DNA of 64,000 nucleotides. Source: Kineosporia mesophila (GTDB lineage Bacteria > Actinomycetota > Actinomycetes > Actinomycetales > Kineosporiaceae). Location of the stretch: positions 1 to 64,000 of the forward strand of contig NZ_JAJOMA010000001.1 of assembly GCF_021129235.1 (NCBI RefSeq), in the 5' to 3' direction. The notes under the pieces are model-generated. The model did no database searches, had not been told where the DNA came from, and saw only the letters and a program-made list of their open reading frames with translations. Of the stretch, positions 54,891 through 64,000 are shown one piece after another. Made by a program: the position numbers and the translations under genes. The stretch's first letter is position 1. Every line of letters begins with the position of its first letter.

Positions 54891-55480
54891 GGCGTCTCCA
54901 AGGTCAGGGCAGACTTCTGTGGCTGAAAAATGTTCCGCAGCGTGGCAATACCGTCAGCTGCGGCCCGGCGGGCAGCGGGCACCGAACAGCCGAGGATGGC
55001 GGCGACCTCGGCGTAGGGAAGCCCTGCCACATGGTGATAGGCGACGGCCTGGCGTTGTCGCAGGGGCAGGGCCAGCACGGCCGGCCACGGGTCGAGCAGG
55101 TGATCGGCGTTCGGTACGGCGCCGACCACCTCGGCCCCGTTCAGCTCGGCCTCGCGCCCTTGGGCGATGGTGTGGCCCAGCACGATCTCGTCGATGTCGG
55201 GTGCATCGTCAGGAGGATCGCTCCCGGCCGGGATCTGGGGCACCGGCACCGGGTGGCGCGAGGCCAACCGGATCTGATCGACGGCCTTGCGGTGGGCGAT
55301 CGTGACCAGCCAGGCCTCGACGTCGCTGTCGGGAGCCAGTCGGGGATAGGCCCTCAGCGCGGCGAGAAAGGTCTCTGACCAGGCATCGTCGGCAGCGACC
55401 GGCCCGACGACAGCACGACAGACCCGCAGGACGGTGGGCCCGTGGCGCTCGACCACTCGCTCGAAAGGTTCTCGCTTCAC
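54887..55480 (-). CDS. ECF-type RNA polymerase sigma factor
   Basis: A 197-residue sigma factor: region 2 (HGPTVLRVCRAVVGPVAADD, ETFLAALRAYP, EAWLVTIAHRKAVDQIR) and region 4 (LPLRQRQAVAYHHVAGLPYA, EVAAILGCSVPAARRAAADG). Coupling with ogt (4-bp overlap) resembles actinobacterial sigma/alkyltransferase pairs, so it may control the response to alkylation. No anti-sigma gene is adjacent. GTG 55480 is chosen at KREPFERVV. Confidence 0.85.
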   Translation of the reverse strand: MKREPFERVVERHGPTVLRVCRAVVGPVAADDAWSETFLAALRAYPRLAPDSDVEAWLVTIAHRKAVDQIRLASRHPVPVPQIPAGSDPPDDAPDIDEIVLGHTIAQGREAELNGAEVVGAVPNADHLLDPWPAVLALPLRQRQAVAYHHVAGLPYAEVAAILGCSVPAARRAAADGIATLRNIFQPQKSALTLETP

Positions 55481-55572
55481 AGTTGGTAAACGCCACCCAA
55501 GACCCGAACGTGAGGTCCCACCCCCGACAATTTCCGGGCACCCACCCATCCCCGGAACCGCCATGAGGATAG

Positions 55573-56118
55573 ATGCCCCAGGAACCCGTCGTCCTGCGTC
55601 CACGCACCGAAGCCGACGTGACGACCGCGGCCGTACAGCTGCGCACCGTGCACGAACAGGACGGCTATCCCTCGCTCTGGCCGGACGATCCGCAGAAGTG
55701 GCTGAGCCCGCCGGGAACCGCCGCGGCCTGGGTGGCGGTGGAGACAGCCGACCGTGACCGCGTCCTGGGGCACCTGTGCGTCGTGACCGGTGTCGACGAT
55801 CCCGCGGCGACGGCCCTGGCGAGGTCCACCGGCCGGACCGAAACGGAACTGGCGGGCGTCTCCAGATTGTTCGTCACCCCGGCCGCCCGGGGAAGAGGAC
55901 TGCGCCTGGGCGAACGTCTGCTGGGGGAGGCCCGCGCCTGGGCCCGCGACCACCACCGTCTTCTGATGCTGGATGTGGTGGAGGACGGCGGATCGGCGGT
56001 GGCCCTGTACGAGCGCCTCGGGTGGCAGCAGGCCGACCGCCGGGTCGCGGACTGGGCCACCCCGGACGGTCGGTACCTGCCGATGCGGATCTACCTCGCC
56101 CCGCCCGACCACGACTGA
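55573..56118 (+). CDS. GNAT-family N-acetyltransferase
   Basis: A 181-residue acetyltransferase: LRPRTEADVTTAAV at the start, acetyl-CoA loop VTPAARGRGLRLGERLL and the C-terminal DGGSAVALYERLGWQQ. Substrate unknown. It is divergent from the sigma factor gene with a 92-bp gap. The 56119-56313 gap following it has no feature. Confidence 0.88.
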   Translation: MPQEPVVLRPRTEADVTTAAVQLRTVHEQDGYPSLWPDDPQKWLSPPGTAAAWVAVETADRDRVLGHLCVVTGVDDPAATALARSTGRTETELAGVSRLFVTPAARGRGLRLGERLLGEARAWARDHHRLLMLDVVEDGGSAVALYERLGWQQADRRVADWATPDGRYLPMRIYLAPPDHD

Positions 56119-56313
56119 ACAGCCGTGGTCCTGCACCCCGCGAGCACCCCCTGAACCAGGACCGGATCCCGCGAACTTCCCTGGCCGGGACCCCGGCCTC
56201 CCGGTCGGGGCCGGATCGTGAAGGCCCGGTGAAGGGCCGGACGTGCTCCCGGCCCGGAAGACACGACGGCAAGGACATGTGCACCAAGTGTCCCGACATG
56301 ATTCGATGCCGAA

Positions 56314-56913
56314 GTGAACTCCATCAGTCGGGGCTGGCTGGTCGTCATCCTGTTCGCCGGCGTTGCCCTGCTGCTCCTCATGGCACGTGGGTACGGCGGC
56401 AGCGGCGACATCAGGGGTTCGGTCGAGAGCGAGACGACCAACCCCGGGATCCCCTATGCCGGAACAGCCACCACATCGGGCGGATCGGCCGGGGCACCCG
56501 ACGAACGACCGGCCGATCCCGGGCCCACCCGCAACGGCCGCCAGCCGGTCGGCAGCATCTACTCGACCGGTGAGCAGGTCTTGCCGATCGAGGGCAACAC
56601 CAAGGACCTGGGCACCTACGTCGGCGACCGCGCCACGGCCCGCGCCGTGCCGGTGCAGTCGGTGGACGCGGACGAGGGGTTCTGGGTCGGTAGCGAGGGC
56701 GACCGGGTCTGGGTGCAGCTCGTCGGCCCGCCGCCGGAGTCCCCGTACCAGGTGCGGGCCGGTGACTCCGTCAGCTTCACCGGCACCGTGGTGAAGCACG
56801 ACGCCGGCTTCGCGGCGCGCGTGGGCGTGAGCCGGGCCGACGGGTCGCGCTCGCTGACGTCGCAGGGAGCCCACATCGAGGTCCGCAAGAGCACCCTCAC
56901 CCTCGCGCCCTGA
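56314..56913 (+). CDS. membrane-anchored extracytoplasmic protein, unknown
   Basis: A 199-residue protein with one N-terminal membrane anchor (WLVVILFAGVALLLLMARGY), a Gly/Ser/Pro linker (about 30-75) and a C-terminal soluble domain (ATARAVPVQSVDADEGFWVG, VWVQLVGPP, VSFTGTVVKHD) that reads as an OB-fold-like beta barrel. Function unknown. Start GTG 56314. Confidence 0.7.
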   Translation: MNSISRGWLVVILFAGVALLLLMARGYGGSGDIRGSVESETTNPGIPYAGTATTSGGSAGAPDERPADPGPTRNGRQPVGSIYSTGEQVLPIEGNTKDLGTYVGDRATARAVPVQSVDADEGFWVGSEGDRVWVQLVGPPPESPYQVRAGDSVSFTGTVVKHDAGFAARVGVSRADGSRSLTSQGAHIEVRKSTLTLAP

Positions 56914-56988
56914 CCACCCGTCCGGGTCAGCGCGAACTTGAAGCGTTGACTACCTGGATCACCCGAACGGATCAGGGATGCCCTGCGC

Positions 56989-59127
56989 GTGGGGGCTCAG
57001 GCCGGGGCCCGATGTGTCGATAACCGGTGCGTGCCTCTCGCATCGACGGTTCTCGGAACCACACTCTCGCCCGGGAAGATCGATCCCCAGCCTCGTGCGG
57101 CCCGGCCCGAGTTCCGGCCGGACATCGAGGGCCTGCGGGCGATCGCGATCATCCTGGTGGTGCTCTACCACTGCGGTGTCAGCGCGTTCAGCGGCGGCTA
57201 CGTGGGCGTCGACGTCTTCTTCGTCATCTCCGGCTTCCTCATCACCGGCCATCTGGCCCGTGAGGTGGAGTCGACGGGACACCTGCACATCGGCCGGTTC
57301 TACGCCCGCCGCGCGATGCGGCTGCTGCCCGCGGCCACGCTGACGACCGTCGCCACGCTGCTCGCGGCCTGGTGGTGGCTGCCCTCGGTGCGCCTGAAGG
57401 ACATCGCCACCGACGGTCTGGCGGCCACCGGCTACGTGCTGAACTACCGCCTGGCCGCGACCGGCACGCAGTACCGCGGCGAGGGCGACCTCCCCTCCCC
57501 GCTGCAGCACTTCTGGTCGCTCGGCGTGGAAGAGCAGTTCTACCTGGTCATCCCGCTGCTGCTGGTGATCACGGCGGTGCTGGCGAAGCGCCGCTGGGCC
57601 TTCGTCGCGGTGATCGCGCTGATCACCGCGGCCTCGTTCGCCTGGTCGGTGATCTCCACCGGCCAGCTCGCCAACTGGGCCTACTTCGGCGCGCCGACCC
57701 GGGCCTGGGAACTCGGGGCCGGCGCTCTGCTCGCCCTCGCCCTGCCCCACACGCCCCGGCTGCCCGACCCCCTGGCCACCCTGCTGCGGCTGGTCGGACT
57801 GATCATGATCGTGGCCGCGGCCGTGAACTTCGACGAGCGCACCCCGTTCCCCGGCTATCACGCCGGGCTGCCGGTGATGGGCGCGTTCCTGGTCATCGCC
57901 GCGGGCCGGGCCACGAGCGGTCGTCTTCTCTGCCACGGCGCGATGCGGGCCGTCGGTGCCCGCTCCTACTCCTGGTACCTCTGGCACTGGCCGGTGCTGC
58001 TCATCGGCCCCTACGCGCTGGACGAGGACTTCGGCACCGGCAAGAAGCTCGCCGCCGCCGGCTGCGCCTACCTGATGGCCGTGATCAGCTTCGCGATGGT
58101 CGAGCGGCCTATGCACGAGGTGGGGCGCGAACGCTCCGGCTGGGGCCGCAACGCCATCACCGGGCTGTGCCTGATGGCCGTCGCCGCAGTGCTGGCGCTG
58201 CTGCTGCCGGTTCTTCCCGACCGCACCCCGCACGGCACGGTGAACGCGGGCCGGGTGGAGCTGACCGGCAGCACGACGGCCCGCGAGAAGCAGCTGGAGC
58301 GCCGGCTCACCGCGGCCATGGAGAACGACGCGCTGCCGAAGAACCTCACACCGAGCCTGGAGAACGCGGCCCACGACCTGCCGCCGGTCTACTTCGACGG
58401 CTGCCACCGCGAGCTCAAGGGGGTGACCGCCCCGCGTTCGTGCGAGAACTTCGGCGACTCCTCCTCGAAGAAGAAGGTGGTGCTGTTCGGAGACTCGCAC
58501 GCCGCGCAGTGGTGGCCGGCGATGAACCAGATCTCGAAGCAGAAGAAGTGGCGCCTGGCGAGCTTCACCAAGAGCGCCTGCACCGCGGCCGATGTCACGA
58601 TCTACCTGGAACTGGTGAAGCGTAACTACACCGAGTGCGTCCAGTGGCGGAAGAACACCATTGCCCGCATCAACCAGATGAAGCCGGCCATGGTGGTGAT
58701 GTCGTCGAACGCCGATGGCGGCGAGGCCCTCAACGGTGACGGATCACAGGACGAGCGCTGGGTGGACGGCTGGCGTCGCAACGCCGAGGCGATCCAGGCC
58801 TCGGGCGCCCAGGTGGTCTACCTGGACGACAGTGCCTGGCCGAAGGTGAACGTGCCGGAATGCCTTTCGACCAAGCCCACCAATATCTCCGAGTGCGCCG
58901 CCAGTGAGCGCCAGGCCACCACCGCCCCCGACCGGCGCAAGCTGCTCCGGGAGATGTTCGAGGACATCGGTGGCACGGTCATCGACACGATGCCCTGGTT
59001 CTGCGCGAAGAAGGGCTGCCCGACCGTGGTCGGCGACATGCTCGTCTACCAGGACGACAGCCACGTCACCCAGGTCTACGCCAAGTTCCTGGCACCCATC
59101 CTCGGCGAGAAGCTCCGGCTGAAGTAG
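56989..59127 (+). CDS. OafA/YrhL-type acyltransferase with SGNH domain
   Basis: A 712-residue membrane O-acyltransferase. The acyltransferase-3 signature RPDIEGLRAIAIILVVLYH with GVDVFFVISGFLITG opens the membrane part (ten or more spans to about residue 410). A periplasmic SGNH domain follows (VVLFGDSHAAQWWPAM and the late DDSHVTQVYAKFL). It would acetylate an extracellular glycan or wall polymer. The start may be GTG 56989 or GTG 57031. Confidence 0.9.
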   Translation: MGAQAGARCVDNRCVPLASTVLGTTLSPGKIDPQPRAARPEFRPDIEGLRAIAIILVVLYHCGVSAFSGGYVGVDVFFVISGFLITGHLAREVESTGHLHIGRFYARRAMRLLPAATLTTVATLLAAWWWLPSVRLKDIATDGLAATGYVLNYRLAATGTQYRGEGDLPSPLQHFWSLGVEEQFYLVIPLLLVITAVLAKRRWAFVAVIALITAASFAWSVISTGQLANWAYFGAPTRAWELGAGALLALALPHTPRLPDPLATLLRLVGLIMIVAAAVNFDERTPFPGYHAGLPVMGAFLVIAAGRATSGRLLCHGAMRAVGARSYSWYLWHWPVLLIGPYALDEDFGTGKKLAAAGCAYLMAVISFAMVERPMHEVGRERSGWGRNAITGLCLMAVAAVLALLLPVLPDRTPHGTVNAGRVELTGSTTAREKQLERRLTAAMENDALPKNLTPSLENAAHDLPPVYFDGCHRELKGVTAPRSCENFGDSSSKKKVVLFGDSHAAQWWPAMNQISKQKKWRLASFTKSACTAADVTIYLELVKRNYTECVQWRKNTIARINQMKPAMVVMSSNADGGEALNGDGSQDERWVDGWRRNAEAIQASGAQVVYLDDSAWPKVNVPECLSTKPTNISECAASERQATTAPDRRKLLREMFEDIGGTVIDTMPWFCAKKGCPTVVGDMLVYQDDSHVTQVYAKFLAPILGEKLRLK

Positions 59128-59817
59128 TTACTCGCCCACCCAGCCGTGCCGCCGGGCCATCGTGAGCACCGCCCGGCGCAGCTGGGAGATCTGCTCACCG
59201 GTCAGGCTGGGCACCGATTCCAGGCACAGCTCCACCACCTCGACACCGAGGGCGTCGGGCGTGAGCGGGGCCAGGCCGGCGCCGTTGACCGGAGCAGCAC
59301 CGTTGATCACACTCAGCACCTGGGCCGGGCTCGCGCCGTTCGCCGTGCGTTGGGGGGCGATCGTTGCCGGGGCGTGGGACGCGGCGGCCACGGTGGCCGG
59401 GGTCACCATCGGTGGGGCGGCAGTGGCCACCGAGCCGTTGGCCGCGCTGGTGTGTGGCTGGGCAGCCGGAACAGAGGACGAGGGATGCGGCTGCGGTGGA
59501 GTCGGCGCCGGTGGCGACGGGGCCGGGGTGGCCGGGCCGTGCGTGGCCGCAGCCTGCATCGCCGGAGAGGGCACGGGAGCCGGTTTCGTGACCGGCGCGG
59601 GAACTCCCGCACGGCCCTTGACCACCCGCACAGCCGTCGCCTTGAGGCCGCGCTCACCCTCGATCACGTCGAACTCGACCGGAACGCCCGGCTGGTACTG
59701 GTGTTTTTCCGCAAGCAACGCATTCGCGTGAAGAAAGACGTCTTCCCCACCCGAGTCCGGCGCAATGAAGCCGTACCCACGAATTTCGTCGAACCGCAAG
59801 ATCTTTCCTGTCGCCAC
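59128..59817 (-). CDS. cold-shock-domain protein with long Pro/Ala linker and C-terminal helix domain
   Basis: A 229-residue protein. Residues 1-66 are a cold-shock domain (KILRFDEIRGYGFIAPDSGG, EDVFLHANAL) that binds single-stranded nucleic acid. A Pro/Ala/Thr linker (about 72-175) leads to a conserved-looking C-terminal segment LCLESVPSLTGEQISQLRRA ending ARRHGWVGE. This fused CSD is longer than CspA (about 70). GTG 59817 is chosen at the CSD start. It converges with the acyltransferase without a gap. Confidence 0.85.
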   Translation of the reverse strand: MATGKILRFDEIRGYGFIAPDSGGEDVFLHANALLAEKHQYQPGVPVEFDVIEGERGLKATAVRVVKGRAGVPAPVTKPAPVPSPAMQAAATHGPATPAPSPPAPTPPQPHPSSSVPAAQPHTSAANGSVATAAPPMVTPATVAAASHAPATIAPQRTANGASPAQVLSVINGAAPVNGAGLAPLTPDALGVEVVELCLESVPSLTGEQISQLRRAVLTMARRHGWVGE

Positions 59818-60018
59818 AGCAGTCGCATCCTTCTCGTCGTCAGGTGCGCGAGGTGGTCGATAATAGCGGATCCGTCCTCGCTGAATACTTCTGGCGGACA
59901 CTCTTCCAGATAACAGAATGCCTGATCAGGGGGGTTGTGAGAACTTTCCGCCGGGGGCCGGAAATGACTCGCGAGTATCTTCGCGGGTGTAACGATGCCA
60001 GTGGGCTTTCGGTTCCGT

Positions 60019-62016
60019 TCAGGCCAGCGGTAAATCCGCCGAACGGCCCGACGCCAATGCCCGGAAGCGGGAGATCAGATCGGCCTGGCGGGACGGAAGA
60101 AACTCCTGAGCCAGAGCTGTCGCATCGTCGTAGGCGGAGATCAGGAGTTTCCGGGCAATGGGTTGTCCGGTGCTCTCGATCAACGTGAGTGTTGCCAGAG
60201 TGAGGGCGAATCGCAGCCGGGGCGGAAGTGCGGCCGTGTGCAGTGCGCCGTCCCGCGGAATGCTGGGCACGCACTCGCCGAGATGGCTCATCGCCGCTGA
60301 GGCCAGGGCGTGCCGGGCCTCCGGATCGTCCTCCCGGGCGCAGGCCAGCAGCGAGTTCTCGGCGGTGGCGATGCGCGGATCGGGCTCGGGTTCCGGGTCG
60401 CGGGAGTGAATCACCTCCAGCCGGTCGAGTCCCTCGTGGCCGCTGTGGATACTGCGGACGATCGGAGCGCCGGACGCGCCCGGCTCACCTGGTGCGGTGG
60501 GCGGCTGCCGGGTCGGTTGTGATGCCCGGGTGGCCCAGGGGCCGCGGTTGATCTGGGACGCACGGGACGACGGCGCGGAGTGCGAGGGGCGGGGCGCTGG
60601 CCCTGCCGACCCGGGCTGGGGAGGCCGGGCACGAGGGGTGCGCGCCCGGCGGAGCGACGGGTCCGAGGGCGGATCGCTGCGTGGAGAGCGGGTCGCGGGG
60701 GTCGGTGAGAGTGAGATCTGCGGGAACGAAGCGGCGTGGAACGGCGCCTGTGGGGGTGGAGCGAAAGGAAGGGACGGGGGTGCGTCCGGCGCGGGGGAGT
60801 CCCAGGCGCGGTCCTGTGCGGGTGGGCCCGAGAGGGACAGGTCCGGCGGATACGTGTCCGGGGAGAGCGGGTCCTGAGGACCGGAGCCGGATCGGCGCGT
60901 CTCGGGGAAGGGGTGAGGAGGGACGTGCGGCGGGAACGAGGGCGGTCGGGCCGGCTCCGGTGAGGCCACGTGTGAGTGGACGGAACGGGACGGTGCTGAG
61001 CGGGGCGGTGCTGAGCGGGACGGGCTCGGCGCAGCCGGGGGGAATGGAGCGGGGGCCTCGGGGCTGGGCGAAGAGATCGGCGACGGGAGCGAATCACGCT
61101 GGAAGGCAGAGGCTTCGGCGTCGGAGCGGAAGGTCTGGCCGGAGCCGGGTGTCCGAGGGGCATCGTTGCGCGGGTCGTCCGCTGACGTCGGTGCCGGCGG
61201 CTGCCAGGGGGCCCGGTCGGCCGAGCTGCGGGACTGCCGGGTGCGCGGGGAAGCGCCAGTGGGCCGCGCCTTTCCGGATGCGCGGGCCTGGTCGGGCTTA
61301 TCGCTGGTCGCGGAGGTGCCCTCGGGAAGCGGGGTCTCGCCGGTCGGGAGGTCTGGTTCGGTCCGCAGATTCATTGCCGGTGTGGAGTTTTCGTGCTGCG
61401 CCGGATTCTTGCCGGGTGCCGGATTCCGGCCGGGCGCCTGCCTCCGGTCCAGCGCCGGGCGCGGAGCGCTCGTACCGGACGACGTGTAGCCGCCGCTGGT
61501 GTAGCCGCCACTGGTGAAACCGCTCGGGGCAGGGCGGTTGTGGGCCTGGTCACCGCGTTCGGGACGACGTGCCCGGGGCGTGGAGCGCGGCGGCCGCGGG
61601 CGGGAACGCGTCGGTTCGGCGGGCAGCGGTTCCTCCGGAGGCAGTGGTTCCGGAGGCGGAGATGCTTGAGGACGAGGTTCCTGGGGCGGCGCGGTCACGG
61701 TCGGCTGAGGGGGCCGAGGACTGGGCGGCTGGTCACCGAAGTCATCGAGGGCGGGGTCGGTGAGGTCCAGCGACGGCGGGAGGACCGGCGAGGAGACGGA
61801 GGTGATGCGGTGGGCCAGGGCGTCGGGATGCAGTACCCGGTAGCGCGGCGAGGCGGGGTGGGCCTGGTGGCGGGGGATCCGCTTGGTGAAGAGATCACCG
61901 TGCTCGTCCAGGACGATCAGCACCCGGGCCTCGTCGGTCTGGCAGTACGCGGCCACGGTCGCGGCGTCGAACTCCTGCAGTCCTGCCGCGGTCGACAGCA
62001 CATCCACGTCGATCAC
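60019..62016 (-). CDS. large proline-rich protein, unknown
   Basis: A 665-residue protein with two ordered ends and a disordered centre. The first 70 residues read as a small winged-helix-like or regulatory domain (FDAATVAAYCQTDEARVLIV, EHGDLFTKR). Residues about 95-520 are Pro/Ser/Arg-rich. The last 140 residues (LLACAREDDPEARHALASAA, RLRFALTLATLTLIESTGQP) form a helical domain without a family I recognise. There is no signal peptide. ATG 62016. Confidence 0.68.
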   Translation of the reverse strand: MIDVDVLSTAAGLQEFDAATVAAYCQTDEARVLIVLDEHGDLFTKRIPRHQAHPASPRYRVLHPDALAHRITSVSSPVLPPSLDLTDPALDDFGDQPPSPRPPQPTVTAPPQEPRPQASPPPEPLPPEEPLPAEPTRSRPRPPRSTPRARRPERGDQAHNRPAPSGFTSGGYTSGGYTSSGTSAPRPALDRRQAPGRNPAPGKNPAQHENSTPAMNLRTEPDLPTGETPLPEGTSATSDKPDQARASGKARPTGASPRTRQSRSSADRAPWQPPAPTSADDPRNDAPRTPGSGQTFRSDAEASAFQRDSLPSPISSPSPEAPAPFPPAAPSPSRSAPPRSAPSRSVHSHVASPEPARPPSFPPHVPPHPFPETRRSGSGPQDPLSPDTYPPDLSLSGPPAQDRAWDSPAPDAPPSLPFAPPPQAPFHAASFPQISLSPTPATRSPRSDPPSDPSLRRARTPRARPPQPGSAGPAPRPSHSAPSSRASQINRGPWATRASQPTRQPPTAPGEPGASGAPIVRSIHSGHEGLDRLEVIHSRDPEPEPDPRIATAENSLLACAREDDPEARHALASAAMSHLGECVPSIPRDGALHTAALPPRLRFALTLATLTLIESTGQPIARKLLISAYDDATALAQEFLPSRQADLISRFRALASGRSADLPLA

Positions 62017-62213
62017 GGCGGTGGCCCCCTCAGGCGTTCAGCTACTCCCAGCAATCATGAGGGGCCCATTCTCTCGACACACAGTGACCATGGTCCGAGC
62101 GACACGCCCTGAACTTCTGTTACTGGGGAGATTCGGCTGAACAGCTGGGACGCGCGGGCTGGAAGGTGAGCCGACCACTATCGGTGCGCATCCGCGTCCT
62201 CAAGCAATAAAAA

Positions 62214-62262
62214 GTTCGTGATCAGGCAAAGTGTCCCGGGGACACCTTGCCTGATCACGAAC
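62214..62262. repeat. intergenic palindromic repeat, copy 5 (short, no core)
   Basis: GTTCGTGATCAGGCAAAGTG and its complement meet almost directly, a 24-bp stem with one mismatch. The GTTCTAGAAC cores are absent. It lies 17 bp past the ackA stop and could end that transcript. Confidence 0.85.
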
Positions 62263-62279
62263 GGGTGAGCGGTGGTGGA

Positions 62280-63371
62280 TCAGCCGAGGAGGCTGCGGAC
62301 CTCACCGGAGATCTGCAGGTCTTCGCGGGCGGTGATGACGAAGGTGCGCGCCGTTGCGTTCTCGGAACTGATCTCCAGGTCGCTGTGGGCCTGGCTGTTC
62401 AGGGCACCGTCGACCGTGATCCCGGCCCAGCCGAGAGCGACAGCGACCCGCTCGCGGATGATCGGCGAGTGCTCGCCGACACCACCGGTGAAGACGAGCG
62501 CGTCGATACCGCCGGCCGAGGCGATCATCGAGCCGATGCTGCTGATCAGCCGGTGCACGTAGGTGTCGAGCGCCAGGATCGAGCGCTCGTCACCCTTTTC
62601 GACACCGGCCTCCACGTCGCGCATGTCGTTGCTGCCGGACAGGGCGATCAGGCCGCCCTCGCGCTCGAGGCCCTTGGCCACGTCCTGCGCGGACAGGCCG
62701 GCCTGCTGTTGCAGCCAGAGCACGATGTTCGGGTCGACCGTGCCCGAGCGAGTGGCCATGACCAGCCCCTCGAGCGGGGTGAACCCCATGGTGGTGTCCA
62801 CGCTGTTGCCACCGGCGACCGCGCAGAGCGAGGCGCCGGCGCCCAGATGACACACCACCGTGCGCAGTTCCGACACCGGCCGCCCGGCCAGGTCCGCGGC
62901 CCGGGCCGACGCGTAGGCGTGGGAGAGACCGTGGAACCCGTAACGGCGGATGCCGTAAGTCTCCCGCCATTGCGCCGGCACCGCGTAGGTGTAGGCGCCC
63001 GGGGCGAGCGTGGTGTGGAACGCCGTGTCGAAACAGGCCACGTGCGGTACGTCGGGCAGCAGCTGACGAATCGCCTCGAGCCCGGCGATCGCCTTCGGCT
63101 GGTGCAGCGGGGCGAGCGGGGTGATGGCCCGCAGTTGCTCCATCACCTCGTCGTCGATGAGGGCGGGCCCGCTGAACTGCGTGCCGCCGTGCACGAACCG
63201 GTGGCCAACGGCCTGCGGTCTCGGCCAATCATCGAGTGCCGCAGACAGTTCGGCCACATCGAAGCCCGAGGTGTCGGCCGGCAGGTCGACCGTGCCGATC
63301 ACTTCGTCCGCATCCCCGAGGAGACGGACCTTGAGGCTCGACGAGCCCGCGTTGACCACCAGTACGTGCAT
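62280..63371 (-). CDS. ackA: acetate kinase
   Basis: A 363-residue ASKHA-fold kinase converting acetyl phosphate and ADP to acetate and ATP. Signatures: VNAGSSSLKVRLL, HRFVHGGTQF, ACFDTAFHTTLAP, YGFHGLSHAY, HLGAGASLCAV, GFTPLEGLVMATRSG and FTGGVGEHSPIIRE. It lies 5 bp after the phosphoketolase stop and so completes the phosphoketolase-acetate pathway. Start ATG 63371. Confidence 0.95.
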   Translation of the reverse strand: MHVLVVNAGSSSLKVRLLGDADEVIGTVDLPADTSGFDVAELSAALDDWPRPQAVGHRFVHGGTQFSGPALIDDEVMEQLRAITPLAPLHQPKAIAGLEAIRQLLPDVPHVACFDTAFHTTLAPGAYTYAVPAQWRETYGIRRYGFHGLSHAYASARAADLAGRPVSELRTVVCHLGAGASLCAVAGGNSVDTTMGFTPLEGLVMATRSGTVDPNIVLWLQQQAGLSAQDVAKGLEREGGLIALSGSNDMRDVEAGVEKGDERSILALDTYVHRLISSIGSMIASAGGIDALVFTGGVGEHSPIIRERVAVALGWAGITVDGALNSQAHSDLEISSENATARTFVITAREDLQISGEVRSLLG

Positions 63372-63376
63372 CGTTG

Positions 63377-64000
63377 TTACTCCTGCTCCGTGCTACCGCT
63401 TGCGTCGCTGTCACTGTAGGGCCAGGACCAGTCGGCGATCTCGGGGGCGTCCTCACCGTGTTCCCGGGTGTAGGCCCGGGCGGCGATCCGGAAGTCGTCG
63501 AGCTTCTGCCGGAGCACGGCCCGGCTGCTGCCGAGCGAGGGCACCCGGTCGATGACGTCCATGGCCAGGCGGAACCGGTCCAGGTCGTTGAGCATCACCA
63601 TGTCGAAGGGCGTCGTGGTGGTGCCCTCCTCCTTGTACCCGCGGACGTGGATGTTGTTGTGGTTGCGCCGCCGGTAGGTGAGCCGGTGGATCAGGGTCGG
63701 GTAGCCGTGGTACGCGAACACCACCGGCTTGTCCTCGGTGAAGAGCGCGTCGAACTCGTTGTCCGACAGGCCGTGCGGGTGCTCCGACTCCGACTGCAGA
63801 CGCATCAGGTCGACCACGTTGATCACGCGGACCTTCAGGTCCGGCACGTACTGACGCAGCAGGTCGACCGCGGCCAGGGTCTCGAGGGTCGGGATGTCAC
63901 CGGCGCAGGCCAGCACCACGTCGGGCTCGCCGTCGCAGTTCGACGCCCACTGCCAGATACCCAGACCGCGCGTGCAGTGCGCGATCGCCTCGTCCATCGT
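63377..64000 (-). CDS. xfp: phosphoketolase, C-terminal part (cut by window edge)
   Basis: The last about 207 residues of a thiamine-diphosphate enzyme that splits xylulose 5-phosphate or fructose 6-phosphate to acetyl phosphate. The visible part ([73 protein letters not shown]) is the phosphoketolase C-terminal domain. The frame continues past base 64000. It is upstream of ackA in one operon. Confidence 0.93.
   Translation of the reverse strand, partial: TMDEAIAHCTRGLGIWQWASNCDGEPDVVLACAGDIPTLETLAAVDLLRQYVPDLKVRVINVVDLMRLQSESEHPHGLSDNEFDALFTEDKPVVFAYHGYPTLIHRLTYRRRNHNNIHVRGYKEEGTTTTPFDMVMLNDLDRFRLAMDVIDRVPSLGSSRAVLRQKLDDFRIAARAYTREHGEDAPEIADWSWPYSDSDASGSTEQE

Overview
The window is about 70 % G+C with strong third-position G/C bias and dense genes on both strands. 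It comes from an actinomycete (Actinomycetota). Signature genes are a SigR/RsrA thiol-stress pair, a WhiB protein, the fused 2-oxoglutarate decarboxylase Kgd, nickel SOD with its SodX peptidase, HisN, a DUF6104 protein and the tiny ribosomal protein bL37. A pilus-retraction ATPase (PilT) and many cell-envelope enzymes would fit a Kineosporia-like organism, but the genus cannot be fixed from the sequence. The content is mostly chromosomal. No prophage, conjugative element, intact transposase or CRISPR array was seen.

Layout. 0-10 kb: the end of a urea carboxylase, a ferredoxin-like gene behind a Zur-type operator, an ABC transporter/SMI1 operon, an aminotransferase, a tautomerase/SDR pair, a DUF4253 gene and TesB. 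9.7-16 kb: a decayed VapC toxin with an intact antitoxin, an esterase, a perfect 52-bp palindrome, a 19-bp minisatellite, AIM24, an MFS transporter and a flavin monooxygenase. 16-24 kb: a VanX-like protein, then tRNA-His, a eukaryote-like HisRS and HisG in a row, facing a Pnkp/Hen1 RNA-repair operon. 24-34 kb: regulators, HisN, RsgA, AroA, DoxX, SRAP. 33-41 kb: sigR-rsrA, bL37, pilT, sodX-sodN, malic enzyme, a DivIVA-like coiled coil. 41-50 kb: kgd, two CNNM/CorC-type membrane proteins, a VanY-like peptidase, whiB. 51-64 kb: two minisatellites, a type II NADH dehydrogenase, ECF sigma plus Ogt, an acyltransferase, a cold-shock fusion, a proline-rich protein and the phosphoketolase-acetate kinase pair.

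The most interesting region is 17.0-23.9 kb. Here tRNA-His has no encoded G-1 and carries A73 instead of C73. It sits directly upstream of a HisRS whose motifs read like the eukaryotic/alphaproteobacterial enzyme, so tRNA and synthetase look like a matched non-canonical pair, followed by hisG. An RNA end-healing, sealing and 2'-O-methylation operon converges on it. Second in interest is a family of intergenic palindromes (five sites seen). They have arms around GTGATCATGCAAA and, in three copies, a double GTTCTAGAAC core. One copy has been interrupted by a different hairpin repeat, of which a second copy lies near 40.65 kb.
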